Part shown: positions 1 to 11,696 of the stretch, piece after piece
Position numbering within the stretch: the stretch's first letter is position 1
How the letters are laid out: each line of letters opens with the position of its first letter
NCBI GenBank assembly: GCA_021298395.1
Contig: JAJTFH010000014.1
Location: 32,837 to 96,836, forward strand
From: Gemmatimonadota bacterium
GTDB taxonomy: Bacteria > Gemmatimonadota > Gemmatimonadetes > Gemmatimonadales > Gemmatimonadaceae
Length of the DNA: 64,000 bases
Direction of reading: 5' to 3'
Translations under genes and position numbers: made by a program
Notes under the pieces: generated by a model
Databases searched by the model: none
The model's input: the letters and a program-made list of their open reading frames with translations, nothing else
Told to the model about the DNA's origin: nothing

Positions 1-13
1 CTCTGGAGCGCTC

Positions 14-400
14 GTGTCTTCGATCCCCGCCGACCTGCAGTACACCAAGGACCATGAGTACGTGAAGCGGACCGATGACCCCTCGGTGGTCATCGTCGGC
101 ATCACCGACTACGCGCAGGGCGAGCTGGGCGACATCGTCTTCCTCGACCTCCCCAAGGCAGGGGCCGCCTTCGGCGACCACGCGGTGTTCGGCACGATCG
201 AGGCGGTGAAGGCGGTCTCGGAGCTCTACTCGCCGATGGCGGGGACGGTGGTCGAGGTGAATCCGCGCCTCGATGGCGAGCCGGCGCTCGTGAACAGCGA
301 CCCCTATGGCGGCGGCTGGATGATCAAGCTCAAGATCGATGCGGGTGCGCTCGCCGGCCTCATGTCGGCCGACGCCTACAAGGCGCACCTCGGCGAGTGA
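14..400 (+). CDS. gcvH: Glycine cleavage system H protein
   Basis: A 128-aa lipoyl-carrier protein that shuttles the aminomethyl group between the P, T and L proteins of the cytoplasmic glycine cleavage complex. The lipoyl motif GTIEAVKAVSEL puts the lipoylated lysine at residue 66, and the N-terminus (DLQYTKDHEYV) is typical of the family; length is normal. The GTG start is preceded by GGAG at 5-8 with 5 nt spacing, so the gene is probably complete although it begins at the window edge. The T-protein gene is not in view and could lie upstream. It converges on gcvP across a strong hairpin. Confidence 0.96.
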   Translation: MSSIPADLQYTKDHEYVKRTDDPSVVIVGITDYAQGELGDIVFLDLPKAGAAFGDHAVFGTIEAVKAVSELYSPMAGTVVEVNPRLDGEPALVNSDPYGGGWMIKLKIDAGALAGLMSADAYKAHLGE

Positions 401-445
401 GCCGCCTCGCGGCGCGCTGAGGCGCCGCCATCGTTGATGTGATGA

Positions 446-483
446 CGACAGGGGCGCCACGGATATCCGCGGCGCCCCTGTCG
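446..483. terminator. Bidirectional hairpin terminator between gcvH and gcvP
   Basis: A perfect 13-bp inverted repeat (cgacaggggcgcc / ggcgcccctgtcg) with a 12-nt loop sits between the convergent gcvH and gcvP ends. There is no clear T run, so it may act on both strands as a hairpin barrier. Confidence 0.75.
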
Positions 484-505
484 CTTCTCCACTACCGACC
501 TATGC

Positions 506-3382
<2,877 letters not shown>

Positions 3383-3462
3383 GGTGGGGGGACCTCGAAG
3401 ATCGGATGAAGGACCGCGAGGGAAAACTACAAGGGCGGGGTGACGCTCGTACATTCCTATCC

Positions 3463-4275
3463 GTGTCAGCATCCCCCTGCGCGGCGTTCCTCGATCTCCC
3501 CTGGTCGCTGCTCGACTCCGGCCCAGCGGCTGGCGTGGAGAACATGTCCACCGACCTCGCCCTGCTGGCGCATACGCGGTCGACCGGGCGGGCAGTGCTC
3601 CGGATCTACGCCTGGTCGCGCCCCACCCTCTCGCTGGGTCGGAACGAGCGGGCGCGCGGGAGCATCCACGCCCCCGCCCTCCGCGCGGAAGGGATCGAGG
3701 TGGTGCGGCGCCCCACGGGGGGTCGTGCCCTCCTCCATGACCATGAGATCACCTACAGCATCGCCGCCCCGGTGGGGACGATGACCCTGCGCGAGAGCTA
3801 TGTCGCGATCAACGCGCTCCTGCTCGATGCCCTCGCACGCCTCGGTGTGGCCGCGACCGCGATCGCACGCGACCCGGCGGAGCGCCGCGCCCTTCGCCCC
3901 GACGGCGCCGCCTGCTTCGCGGAGCCGGGGGAGGGGGAGATCGTGGTCGGCGGGGCCAAGCTCGTCGGGTCGGCCCAGTGGCGAGAGGAGGGGGCCCTAC
4001 TCCAGCATGGCTCGATCCTCCTCGGGGACGACCAGCCGCGGATCGCGCGGCTCCGCCCCCCAGGTACGCCAGAGCACCCGATCGCCCCGGCGGCGACCCT
4101 CACCGGTGCCCTCGGGCGGCCGGTCACCTACGCCGAGGTCCGCGACGCCCTGGTCGCCGCTCTCACCGACGCGATCGGCGCCGTCCCGTCCCCCCTCGAT
4201 CCCACCTCACTTCGGCCGTCGCTCGCGCGTCTATTGATATCGACCGCCGACCCCAACTGGACCTGGCGACGCTGA
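3463..4275 (+). CDS. Lipoate-protein ligase A / LipM-type octanoyltransferase
   Basis: A 270-aa member of the BPL/LplA/LipB fold, which attaches lipoate or octanoate to carrier domains such as GcvH or E2. Visible motifs are [15 protein letters not shown] at the N-terminus, [19 protein letters not shown], and [12 protein letters not shown] with the acyl-contacting lysine near 166. A cysteine near 151 (AACFAEPG) sits where LipM-type octanoyltransferases carry their nucleophile, and there is no extra C-terminal LplA domain; so LipM-like transfer is as likely as ATP-dependent ligation. GTG at 3463 was chosen because it keeps the conserved N-terminus. A TACATT -10-like hexamer ends 7 nt before it and there is no Shine-Dalgarno. 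TGATG overlap with the next gene suggests co-transcription. Confidence 0.85.
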   Translation: MSASPCAAFLDLPWSLLDSGPAAGVENMSTDLALLAHTRSTGRAVLRIYAWSRPTLSLGRNERARGSIHAPALRAEGIEVVRRPTGGRALLHDHEITYSIAAPVGTMTLRESYVAINALLLDALARLGVAATAIARDPAERRALRPDGAACFAEPGEGEIVVGGAKLVGSAQWREEGALLQHGSILLGDDQPRIARLRPPGTPEHPIAPAATLTGALGRPVTYAEVRDALVAALTDAIGAVPSPLDPTSLRPSLARLLISTADPNWTWRR

Positions 4276-5966
4276 TGTCTCTCCCCTCTCGCGACCTGGA
4301 CGCCCCGATGCCGCGGCTCGCTCGACTCCGCCCGACGCTGCTCCTCCTGCTGGCCCTCGGCTGCGGACCCTCCGACCGTGCTGGTGGCGGGACCGTGATC
4401 ATCGCGAGTCCTGCCGACACCGAGACGTTGATCCCGGCCCTCCGCACCACCGTCACGGGTCGGATGGTGACCGAACTCCTCTTCGATCAGCTGATCGAAC
4501 TCGGTCCCACGCTGAATCCCTTCGGCGACGCCGGCTTCGAACCGCGCCTCGCCGCCCGCTGGAGCTGGGACAGCGATTCCCTCGCTCTCGCGATGACGCT
4601 CGACGACGACGCACGCTGGCACGATGGACGCCCGGTGGTCGCCGCCGATGTGGTGACTGGCTACCGCGTGATCATGGATCCCACGAATGGGTCCCCGATC
4701 CGGAGCGAGATCACCGACCTCGATTCGGTGACGGTGCGAGATGAACGCACGGCGGTTCTCCACTTCAAGAGTCGCACCGCCGAACCCTTCGTCACCGCCG
4801 CCGCGGTGGTGCCCCTCCCGTCCCACCTCATCGACACCATCCCCGCTGGTGCCTTGGCGACGAGCGCCTTCGCGCAGCAGCCGGTGGGGAGTGGGCGCTA
4901 TCGCCTGGTCGCGCGGGAGCCGAAGGCGCGCACCGAGTTCGCTGCCGTCACCGATCACTATCGAGGACGCCCCGGCCCCGACCGTCTCGCCCTCGTGGTC
5001 GCCCCCGATCCCGCCACCGGGATCGCGAAGCTCTGGGCCGAGGAGGCCGATGTCTGGGACAACCTCCCGCCGACGGAGGTCGCCGCAGCGGCCGCGCACC
5101 CACAGGTGCGGCTGATCCAAGCCGCGGGGTGGGACTACACCTTCATCGCCTTCAACTATCGCGACCCGTCGGACACGGCACGGGCGCATCCCCTCCTCGC
5201 CGATCACGCCATGCGTGCCGCGCTCTCGCACGCGGTCGACCGCGAGCAGCTCGTGCGCGCCCTCTTCGATACCTTGGCGCGCCCCCTGCTCGGCCCCTTC
5301 GTCCGCGCACAGTTCACCGCCGACACCACGCTCGCGCCGCCGGCCTTCGATACCACGGCGGCGAATCGTCTCCTCGACTCACTCGGATGGACGGCGCGTG
5401 ATCGCGCCGGGATCCGTCGGCGTGGCGGTCGTCCGCTGCGACTGCGCGCCTTGGTGCCGGCCCCGAGCGCGAACCGCGTCCGTGCCTCGGTGCTCGTGCA
5501 GGAACAGCTCCGGCGCGTCGGCGTCGATCTCGTCATCGAGAAGCTCGAGGGCCAGGCCTTCGGCGCCGCGCGCGATGCCGGCACCTTCGATCTCGTCTTC
5601 CATGGGGTGGGCACCACGCCGAGCGTGCGGGGGCTCCGCACCACCTGGGCGAGCCGCACGCCAGCGGGGAACGGCCGCCTGAACGCCGGCAACTTCCGCG
5701 ATACCACCGTCGATGCCTCGCTCGAGGCGGGGCTCACCGCCCTCGACCCCGAGCGCACACGCACGCAGATCCGCACCGCGTATCGCCGCGTGATCGACGA
5801 CGCGGCCGCGATCTGGCTCTACGAACCGGTGCAGGTCGCGGGGGTGCACCGCCGCTTCGTCACGCCGGCGTGGCGCTCCGATGCCTGGTGGCGCACGATC
5901 GGCGAGTGGCGCTTGGACCCGGCGGCCACGCGCCTCGCGCGCGACGCCCGTCCCACGGCCCCCTGA
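4275..5966 (+). CDS. Peptide/nickel ABC transporter substrate-binding lipoprotein (SBP family 5)
   Basis: A 563-aa periplasmic binding protein of the DppA/OppA type. The N-terminal hydrophobic segment ends in a lipobox-like LALGC (Cys30, or Cys19 if Met12 is the start), so it should be a lipoprotein. Family features follow: ARWSWDSDSLALAMTLDDDARWHDGRPVVAADVV and YTFIAFNYRDP with AMRAALSHAVDREQLV. It is followed by two permeases and a fused double ATPase with 4-nt or near-zero gaps, forming a complete importer. The substrate (oligopeptides, dipeptides or a metal chelate) cannot be read from sequence; the POT transporter next door favours peptides. Confidence 0.9.
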   Translation: MSLPSRDLDAPMPRLARLRPTLLLLLALGCGPSDRAGGGTVIIASPADTETLIPALRTTVTGRMVTELLFDQLIELGPTLNPFGDAGFEPRLAARWSWDSDSLALAMTLDDDARWHDGRPVVAADVVTGYRVIMDPTNGSPIRSEITDLDSVTVRDERTAVLHFKSRTAEPFVTAAAVVPLPSHLIDTIPAGALATSAFAQQPVGSGRYRLVAREPKARTEFAAVTDHYRGRPGPDRLALVVAPDPATGIAKLWAEEADVWDNLPPTEVAAAAAHPQVRLIQAAGWDYTFIAFNYRDPSDTARAHPLLADHAMRAALSHAVDREQLVRALFDTLARPLLGPFVRAQFTADTTLAPPAFDTTAANRLLDSLGWTARDRAGIRRRGGRPLRLRALVPAPSANRVRASVLVQEQLRRVGVDLVIEKLEGQAFGAARDAGTFDLVFHGVGTTPSVRGLRTTWASRTPAGNGRLNAGNFRDTTVDASLEAGLTALDPERTRTQIRTAYRRVIDDAAAIWLYEPVQVAGVHRRFVTPAWRSDAWWRTIGEWRLDPAATRLARDARPTAP

Positions 5967-5973
5967 TCCGCTG

Positions 5974-6936
5974 ATGGGCGCCTCGCTCCTCGGTCGGCTC
6001 GCGCAGGGCGCCCTCGTCGTCCTCTTCGTCGTCGCCACCTGCTTCGCGCTGATCCGTCTCGCGCCGGGGGATCCCTTCTTCCGTGCTCTCGATGAGGCGA
6101 GCGTCCCCGCCGAGGTGCGCGCGGCGCAGCTCGCTCGCTTCGGGTACGATCGTCCGATCCCCGAGCAGTTCGCCCGCTACCTCGGCAACGTCGTACGTGG
6201 TGACCTCGGATGGTCGCACTCGCGCGGGCAGCCGGTCGCCCAGGCGATCGCGACCGCGCTCCCCTCGACGCTCCTGCTCGTGGGCACCGCAGGGCTGCTC
6301 GCCTTCGTGGTGGGAGTGAGCCTAGGTGCGTGGAGTGGGTGGCACGCCGATCGTCCGATTGCGCGCGGGATCGATCGCGGCGCGATGCTCCTCCTCTCGA
6401 TCCCTGATTATCTGCTGGCTCTCCTCGCGGTCATGGGGCCGGCGCTCGCCTGGGGGCTCTTCCCCGTGGGTGGCGCGCGCACCGAGTTCGGTCCGACGGG
6501 TCTGCTCGGGTTGGTCGACCGACTGCACCATCTCGTGCTTCCCGTGCTCGCGCTCGCACTCCCGATCGCGGCGGTGGTGACGCGTCTCCAACATGCCGCG
6601 ATGCGCGACGTGCGCGACGCGGCCTTCATCCGCACGGCGCGCGCCAATGGGGTCCCCGAGCGGCGGATCCGCTGGCGCCACGCGCTGCGCAACGCTCTCG
6701 TCCCCGTGCTCTCGTACGGCGGCGTCCAGGTCGCCGCCGCGCTCAGCGGCGTGGTGGTGATCGAGCGGATCTTCGCCTGGCCCGGGATGGGCCGTCTGCT
6801 CTACGACGGCGTCTTGAGCCGTGACTATCCCCTGATCGCCGGTGGGGTCCTCGTCGCCGCGATCGGCACGGTGCTCGGTACGATGGTCGCGGACCTCGCG
6901 ATCCGTTGGGCCGACCCGCGGCAACGGAACGCATGA
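5974..6936 (+). CDS. ABC transporter permease, DppB/OppB type
   Basis: A 320-aa inner-membrane permease of the binding-protein-dependent family. The N-terminal helix is followed by the DppB hallmark LIRLAPGDPF, and the cytoplasmic EAA-type loop is seen in ARANGVPERRIRWRHALRN. About six membrane segments are visible. ATG at 5974 lies 7 nt after the binding-protein stop. It should pair with the downstream DppC-type subunit. Confidence 0.93.
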   Translation: MGASLLGRLAQGALVVLFVVATCFALIRLAPGDPFFRALDEASVPAEVRAAQLARFGYDRPIPEQFARYLGNVVRGDLGWSHSRGQPVAQAIATALPSTLLLVGTAGLLAFVVGVSLGAWSGWHADRPIARGIDRGAMLLLSIPDYLLALLAVMGPALAWGLFPVGGARTEFGPTGLLGLVDRLHHLVLPVLALALPIAAVVTRLQHAAMRDVRDAAFIRTARANGVPERRIRWRHALRNALVPVLSYGGVQVAAALSGVVVIERIFAWPGMGRLLYDGVLSRDYPLIAGGVLVAAIGTVLGTMVADLAIRWADPRQRNA

Positions 6937-7754
6937 AGGAGGCGCACGCGTCTCGTGAGACGGGGGTACGCCTCGCCGCGGCCTTCCTCGCCCTGGTGGG
7001 GGTCGGTGCGCTCGCCGCGCCCTGGCTCACCACGCATGCGCCGACCGCGCAGCTCGATCCCGTCGCGCTCGCCTGGCAGCCACCGAGTGCGGCGCACTGG
7101 CTCGGCACGGACTCGTACTCGCGGGATGTCTGGAGCCGCCTCCTCTTCGGCGCGCGCGCCACGATGGGGATCGCGGTCCTCGCGGTCACCGTCTCGCTGA
7201 CCTTCGGCACCCTCGTCGGCGCCGTGGCCGCACTCGCCCCGCGCTGGCTCGACGCGCTCCTCATGCGCGCCACCGATGCCCTCCTCGCGATCCCGCGGCT
7301 CCTCCTGCTCCTCCTCGTCGTCGCAGGGGCCGGGACCCTCGAGTTCGCCCCCCTCGCGATCCTCCTCGGCAGCACCGGATGGATGATGACCGCGCGCGTG
7401 GTGCGACAGGACTCGGGTCGACTCCTCGCCACACCACACTTGGAGGGAGCGCGCGCACTCGGCGTGCCATGGGCGCGACTCCTCACGCGCCATCTGCTCC
7501 CGAGCCTCCTCCCGACGCTCGCGGTCGCGGCGACGGCGGCGTTCGCCGCCGCGGTCCCGCTCGAATCGGGGCTGTCGTATCTCGGCCTCGGCGTGCGCAC
7601 CCCGCTCCCGAGCTGGGGGAATCTCCTCGCGGACGCCGAGTCGCAGCCGCTGGCGCATTGGTGGGTGATCGTCTTCCCCACGGTGATGATCGCTGGCACC
7701 GTGCTCGCGGCGAATGCACTGGCCAATGCGATGGAGCGGCAGTGGCGTCGATGA
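6933..7754 (+). CDS. ABC transporter permease, DppC/OppC type
   Basis: A 273-aa second permease subunit. HWLGTDSYSRDVWSRLLFGAR is the classic DppC N-terminal periplasmic motif, EGARALGVPWARLLTRHLLP the EAA loop, and ESGLSYLGLGVRTPLPSWG the C-terminal signature. The ATG overlaps the upstream stop (ATGA), so translation is coupled. Confidence 0.94.
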   Translation: MKEAHASRETGVRLAAAFLALVGVGALAAPWLTTHAPTAQLDPVALAWQPPSAAHWLGTDSYSRDVWSRLLFGARATMGIAVLAVTVSLTFGTLVGAVAALAPRWLDALLMRATDALLAIPRLLLLLLVVAGAGTLEFAPLAILLGSTGWMMTARVVRQDSGRLLATPHLEGARALGVPWARLLTRHLLPSLLPTLAVAATAAFAAAVPLESGLSYLGLGVRTPLPSWGNLLADAESQPLAHWWVIVFPTVMIAGTVLAANALANAMERQWRR

Positions 7755-9262
7755 GCACACCGCACCCTGCGCTTCGCGTCCGCGACCTCACCGTGCGCGC
7801 TCGCACAACGGGCGCCTCCCTCATCGAGGGCGTGTCGTTCGAGGCGATGCGTGGGGAGGCGATCGGGATCGTCGGAGCGTCGGGCGCAGGAAAGAGCACC
7901 GTCGCCCTCGCGTTGATGGGGCTCCTCTCGCCCGCCCTCGAACGCACGCCGACGAGCGCGCTCTGGCTCGGTGAGACGGCGTTGCACGACCGCACGGAGC
8001 GTGACTGGCGCACGGTGCGTGGCCGGCGGATCGCGATGGTCTTCCAAGAACCGTTGCTCGCCTTGGATCCGACGATGCGCGTCGGCGCGCAGGTGATCGA
8101 GGCAGGCACGGTGCATGGACTCGCACCGGAAGAGGCCGAGCGTCGCACACTGGAGCTCTTCGCGCAGCTCGAACTTCCCGAGCCCGAGCAGGTCGCCACG
8201 CGCTATCCGCACGAGCTCTCCGGTGGGATGCGGCAGCGCGTCCTGCTCGCGATGGCGATGCTCCATCGTCCCGAGGTGGTGATCGCCGACGAGGCGACGA
8301 CCGCGCTCGACCCGGCGCTCCGCCGCACCGTGCTCGACGTACTTGATGCCTTGCGCCGCGAGCATGGCACGACGGTCCTCCTCATCTCGCATGACCATGC
8401 CGTCGTGGCGGCACGCTGCGATCGTGTCCTGACCATGGCGGCGGGCAGGATCACGAGCGATGGGCCCACACCGCTCACACCGCCGACCGTCCGACCCACG
8501 ATGGCGCGCACCGAACAGGCGGGGGCACCACTGCTCACCGTGCGCGACCTCGTCGTCGACTATACGGCCGCCAGTGTCGTGCGCGACACGAACACGAGCA
8601 CCCGCGCCGTCGAGGGCCTCACCCTCACGATCGATCGGGGCGAGGTCGTCGGGCTCATCGGCCCCTCGGGCTCAGGCAAGACCTCGGTCGCCCGCGCGAT
8701 CCTCCGGCTCACGCCGGTCACGCGCGGGACCATCCAGCTCGAGACGACGAACCTCCTCACCCTCGACGCCCGCGCGCTGCGCCGGATGCGACGCCGCCTC
8801 CAATGGATCCCGCAGGACGCCGGGGCCGCGCTCACGCCGCATCTCCGCGTCGACGATCTGGTCGCCGAGGGGCTCGAGGTGCATGTCGCCGAGGGGCTCG
8901 AGGTGCATGGGCTCGCGCGCGGGGGCGAGGCACGCTGTCAGGCGCGAGCGCTCCTCGACGAAGTGGGCCTCCCCGCCCGCGCCGCGACCGTGCGCCCCGC
9001 CGAGCTGTCCACGGGAGAACGGCAGCGCGTCGCCATCGCCCGCGCCCTCGCGACCCGCCCCGATCTCCTCGTCTGCGACGAACCGGTCGCCAACCTCGAT
9101 CCCTCACGACGCGCGCAGATCCTCGATCTCCTCGCCGCGCTCCAGCGCGCCCGTGGGCTCTCGATATTGCTCATCTCGCACGACGAATCGGCGGTCGAGA
9201 GACTGGCGTCGCGCGTCATCTCGATGTATCTCGGTCGGAGTGGCGCGCCGGCCGCGCCCTGA
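7751..9262 (+). CDS. Dipeptide ABC transporter, fused DppD-DppF ATPase
   Basis: A 503-aa protein with two complete ABC ATPase domains, replacing the separate DppD and DppF chains (YejF/GsiA-like architecture). Domain 1 (about 5-235) has Walker A GASGAGKST, signature LSGGMRQR and an ADEATTALD Walker B. Domain 2 (about 258-500) has GPSGSGKTS, a variant signature LSTGERQR and CDEPVANLD. The helical region of domain 2 contains an exact in-frame duplication of eight residues (VAEGLEVH twice). ATGA overlap with the permease gene. It energises the importer from the cytoplasmic face. Confidence 0.94.
   Translation: MSTPHPALRVRDLTVRARTTGASLIEGVSFEAMRGEAIGIVGASGAGKSTVALALMGLLSPALERTPTSALWLGETALHDRTERDWRTVRGRRIAMVFQEPLLALDPTMRVGAQVIEAGTVHGLAPEEAERRTLELFAQLELPEPEQVATRYPHELSGGMRQRVLLAMAMLHRPEVVIADEATTALDPALRRTVLDVLDALRREHGTTVLLISHDHAVVAARCDRVLTMAAGRITSDGPTPLTPPTVRPTMARTEQAGAPLLTVRDLVVDYTAASVVRDTNTSTRAVEGLTLTIDRGEVVGLIGPSGSGKTSVARAILRLTPVTRGTIQLETTNLLTLDARALRRMRRRLQWIPQDAGAALTPHLRVDDLVAEGLEVHVAEGLEVHGLARGGEARCQARALLDEVGLPARAATVRPAELSTGERQRVAIARALATRPDLLVCDEPVANLDPSRRAQILDLLAALQRARGLSILLISHDESAVERLASRVISMYLGRSGAPAAP
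8861..8908 (+). repeat. Perfect 24-nt tandem duplication inside the fused ABC ATPase gene
   Basis: Two identical, adjacent 24-nt units (8861-8884 and 8885-8908) beginning gtcgccgagg encode VAEGLEVH twice. Identity at every third base implies a recent duplication or an assembly artefact; the frame is kept. Confidence 0.97.
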
Positions 9263-9291
9263 TCGTCCCCCCTCCCCCCACCCCGGCTCCC

Positions 9292-10863
9292 ATGGCCCAG
9301 TCCAGCGATCGTCCTGCCGCCTACGCCGCGGCCGATGCCGCGCCCTACACCAACGACACGCGCTTCTTCGGCCACCCGCGCGGGCTCTCCACCCTCTTCT
9401 TCACGGAGATGTGGGAGCGCTTCTCGTACTACGGGCTTCGCCCCCTCCTCGTCCTCTTCATGGCGGCCGCGCTCGCCGATGGCGGCTTCGGCTTCGAGCG
9501 GACGCAGGCCTCGGCGATCGTCGGCATCTACGCGGCCTGCGTCTATCTCGCCTCGTTGCCCGGTGGGTGGATCGCCGACCGTTGGCTCGGGTTGCGCCGC
9601 GCGATCTTCCTCGGCGCGCTGCTGATCACCGGCGGGCATCTCGCGATCGGGCTCTCCGGCCTCGCGGGGGCCGCGCTCTCGCAGACCTTCTTCTTCCTCG
9701 GGCTCGTGCTGATCGTGCTCGGCACCGGGCTCCTCAAGCCGAACATCTCCGCGATCGTCGGCGATCTCTATCCGCAGGGCGGCGCCCGCCGCGACGCCGG
9801 CTTCTCGATCTTCTACATGGGGATCAACGTCGGCGCCTTCCTCGGGCAGCTGATCACCGGGTACCTCGGGGAGCGCGTCAGCTGGCACATGGGATTCGGC
9901 GCCGCGGGCATCGGGATGGCCGCTGGTCTCCTCTGGTTCTGGCTCAAGGCGGGATCGACGTTGGGGCCGATCGGGCAGGATATCGTGCGCGACCCCGATC
10001 CCGCGGTGCAGGCGCGCCAAGAGTCGATGGTGCGCAACACGACCCTCGGGGGCGTCGGGATCGTCGCGCTCCTCTTCGTCCTCGCCTCGCTCGGGGTGGT
10101 CACCGTCGATCCGGTCGCGATCGGCGGCGCGATGACCTTCGTCCTCGTCGGCCTCGCCGTCGCCTTCTTCGCCTGGATGTTCCTCTTCGGCGGTCTCACC
10201 GGCGACGAGAAGAAGCGCGTCGCGGTGATCTTCGTCCTCTTCGTCTTCGCCGCGATCTTCTGGGCCGCCTTCGAACAGGCTCCGACCTCGCTCCAGCTCT
10301 TCGCCAACGACTTCACCGATCGCACCATCCTCGGCTTCGAGATGCCCGCGACCTGGTTCCAGTCGGTGAACTCGGCGTTCATCATCATCCTCGCGCCGGT
10401 GTTCGCGGCCCTCTGGGTGGGGATGGCGAAGCGCGGGATCGAACTCTCGAGCCCGAGCAAGTTCGCCCTCGGTCTCGGCTTCGCCGGTCTCGGCTTCCTG
10501 TTGATGGTCTTCGCGGCGAACGCCGTCGTCGCGAGCAACGGCACCGTCCTCGTCTCGCCGTGGTGGTTGATCCTCAGCTACCTGCTGCAGACGGTCGGCG
10601 AGCTCTGCCTGAGCCCTGTCGGGCTCTCCTCGATGACCACCCTCGCCCCACGGCGCTACGTGGGGCAGATGATGGGGATCTGGTTCCTCGCCGCCTCCGT
10701 CGGGAACCTCGTGGCCGGCCTCGTCGGGGGCCATGTGGACCCGACCAAGCTCGAGCAGACCCCCGCGGTCTTCAGCGGCACCGCCATCGCCCTCTTCGTG
10801 GCGACGCTGATCCTCGGGCTGATGATCGTCCCGATCCGCCGCATGATGGCCGGGGTCAGGTAA
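9292..10863 (+). CDS. POT/PTR2-family proton-coupled peptide transporter
   Basis: A 523-aa MFS-fold symporter for di- and tripeptides in the inner membrane. The POT signature ExxER is present as FFTEMWERFSYYGLRPLL, followed by GGWIADRWLGLRRAI and, later, FWAAFEQAPTSLQLFANDF; at least twelve hydrophobic helices are visible. ATG at 9292 is followed by a polar 30-residue leader common in this family. It lies 29 nt downstream of the dpp-like operon and is followed by a terminator, so the block 4.3-10.9 kb is devoted to peptide uptake by two energy sources. Confidence 0.93.
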   Translation: MAQSSDRPAAYAAADAAPYTNDTRFFGHPRGLSTLFFTEMWERFSYYGLRPLLVLFMAAALADGGFGFERTQASAIVGIYAACVYLASLPGGWIADRWLGLRRAIFLGALLITGGHLAIGLSGLAGAALSQTFFFLGLVLIVLGTGLLKPNISAIVGDLYPQGGARRDAGFSIFYMGINVGAFLGQLITGYLGERVSWHMGFGAAGIGMAAGLLWFWLKAGSTLGPIGQDIVRDPDPAVQARQESMVRNTTLGGVGIVALLFVLASLGVVTVDPVAIGGAMTFVLVGLAVAFFAWMFLFGGLTGDEKKRVAVIFVLFVFAAIFWAAFEQAPTSLQLFANDFTDRTILGFEMPATWFQSVNSAFIIILAPVFAALWVGMAKRGIELSSPSKFALGLGFAGLGFLLMVFAANAVVASNGTVLVSPWWLILSYLLQTVGELCLSPVGLSSMTTLAPRRYVGQMMGIWFLAASVGNLVAGLVGGHVDPTKLEQTPAVFSGTAIALFVATLILGLMIVPIRRMMAGVR

Positions 10864-10881
10864 CTCTCGTCCCTGCGATAC

Positions 10882-10916
10882 GCGCCCCCCGCCCCCATCT
10901 CAGGGGCGGGGGGCGC
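10882..10916 (+). terminator. Terminator after the POT transporter gene
   Basis: A 14-bp perfect GC stem (gcgccccccgcccc / ggggcggggggcgc) with a 7-nt loop, followed by tagtttt. It looks like a rho-independent terminator closing the peptide-uptake block. Confidence 0.85.
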
Positions 10917-10922
10917 TAGTTT
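10917..10922 (+). promoter_or_regulatory. -10-like TAGTTT directly upstream of the glycosyltransferase start
   Basis: TAGTTT ends 6 nt before the ATG at 10929 and no Shine-Dalgarno is visible, an arrangement compatible with leaderless transcription. No -35 is evident. Confidence 0.4.
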
Positions 10923-10928
10923 TCACGG

Positions 10929-11696
10929 ATGCTGTACGTCTGCATCCCCACGCACGACGAGGGCCCCACCATCGGGGTACTCCTCTGGAAGATCCGTACC
11001 CTCTTCCAGGAGTATCCCCGTGAGTACGAGGTCCTGGTCTACGATGACGCCAGCACCGACGCCACGCGCGAGGTGCTCGAGCCCTACGCCAAGGTCATGC
11101 CGATGACGGTGCTCGGCGGCTCGGCCCGCGTCGGATATGCCCGCGCGGTGGATGCCCTGCTCCGCGAGGCCTCGCAACGCACGCGCTATCCGCGGCGCGA
11201 TGCGGTCCTCCTCATGCAGGGGGATTTCACCGATCTCCCCGAGGGGATCCCCGAGCTCGTGAAGCGCTTCGAGGGTGGGGCGGACGTGGTGGTCGCGGAG
11301 CGGACGGTGGCGGAGACCGCGCCGGAGTCGATCCGCAAGCTGCATGGCCTCGTCCGCTGGCTCCCGCGGCTCTGGCCGATCCGCGCCGCGGTCACCGTCC
11401 CTGGGGTGCAGGACCCCTTCGGGACCTTCCGCCTGCTGCGCATCACCGTCGTGCGCGACATGCTCAAGGCGGGGGGCGATCGCCCCGCATCCACCGCGGA
11501 GACCCCGTGGCAGGCGAACCTCGAACTGCTCCAGGCCGCGGCGGCGCAGGCCAGACGGATCGAGGCGGTGCCGGTCGCCACCCGCTTCGACGTCCGCGAG
11601 CGCGAGACGCGCCGCGACCCCTGGCCCGACGCCTGGGCCCTCGCCCGCGCCGCGTGGGCCGCCCGTCGGCGCCCGCGCCCGCAACCCGTCGCGTGA
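10929..11696 (+). CDS. Glycosyltransferase family 2
   Basis: A 255-aa cytoplasmic GT-A enzyme. The N-terminus LYVCIPTHDEGPTIGVLL with EVLVYDDASTDATREVL is the canonical GT2 nucleotide-sugar binding region, and VLLMQGDFTDLP carries the acidic metal-binding segment. There are no membrane helices, unlike the larger DPM1-type fusions. Donor and acceptor cannot be predicted. The stop overlaps the GTG of the following DUF3108 gene. Confidence 0.85.
   Translation: MLYVCIPTHDEGPTIGVLLWKIRTLFQEYPREYEVLVYDDASTDATREVLEPYAKVMPMTVLGGSARVGYARAVDALLREASQRTRYPRRDAVLLMQGDFTDLPEGIPELVKRFEGGADVVVAERTVAETAPESIRKLHGLVRWLPRLWPIRAAVTVPGVQDPFGTFRLLRITVVRDMLKAGGDRPASTAETPWQANLELLQAAAAQARRIEAVPVATRFDVRERETRRDPWPDAWALARAAWAARRRPRPQPVA

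Noticed and set aside
8938..10734. A 598-codon open frame antisense to the POT transporter
   Set aside because: Extremely charged (E/R/D/H) composition complementary to membrane-helix codons; no motif.
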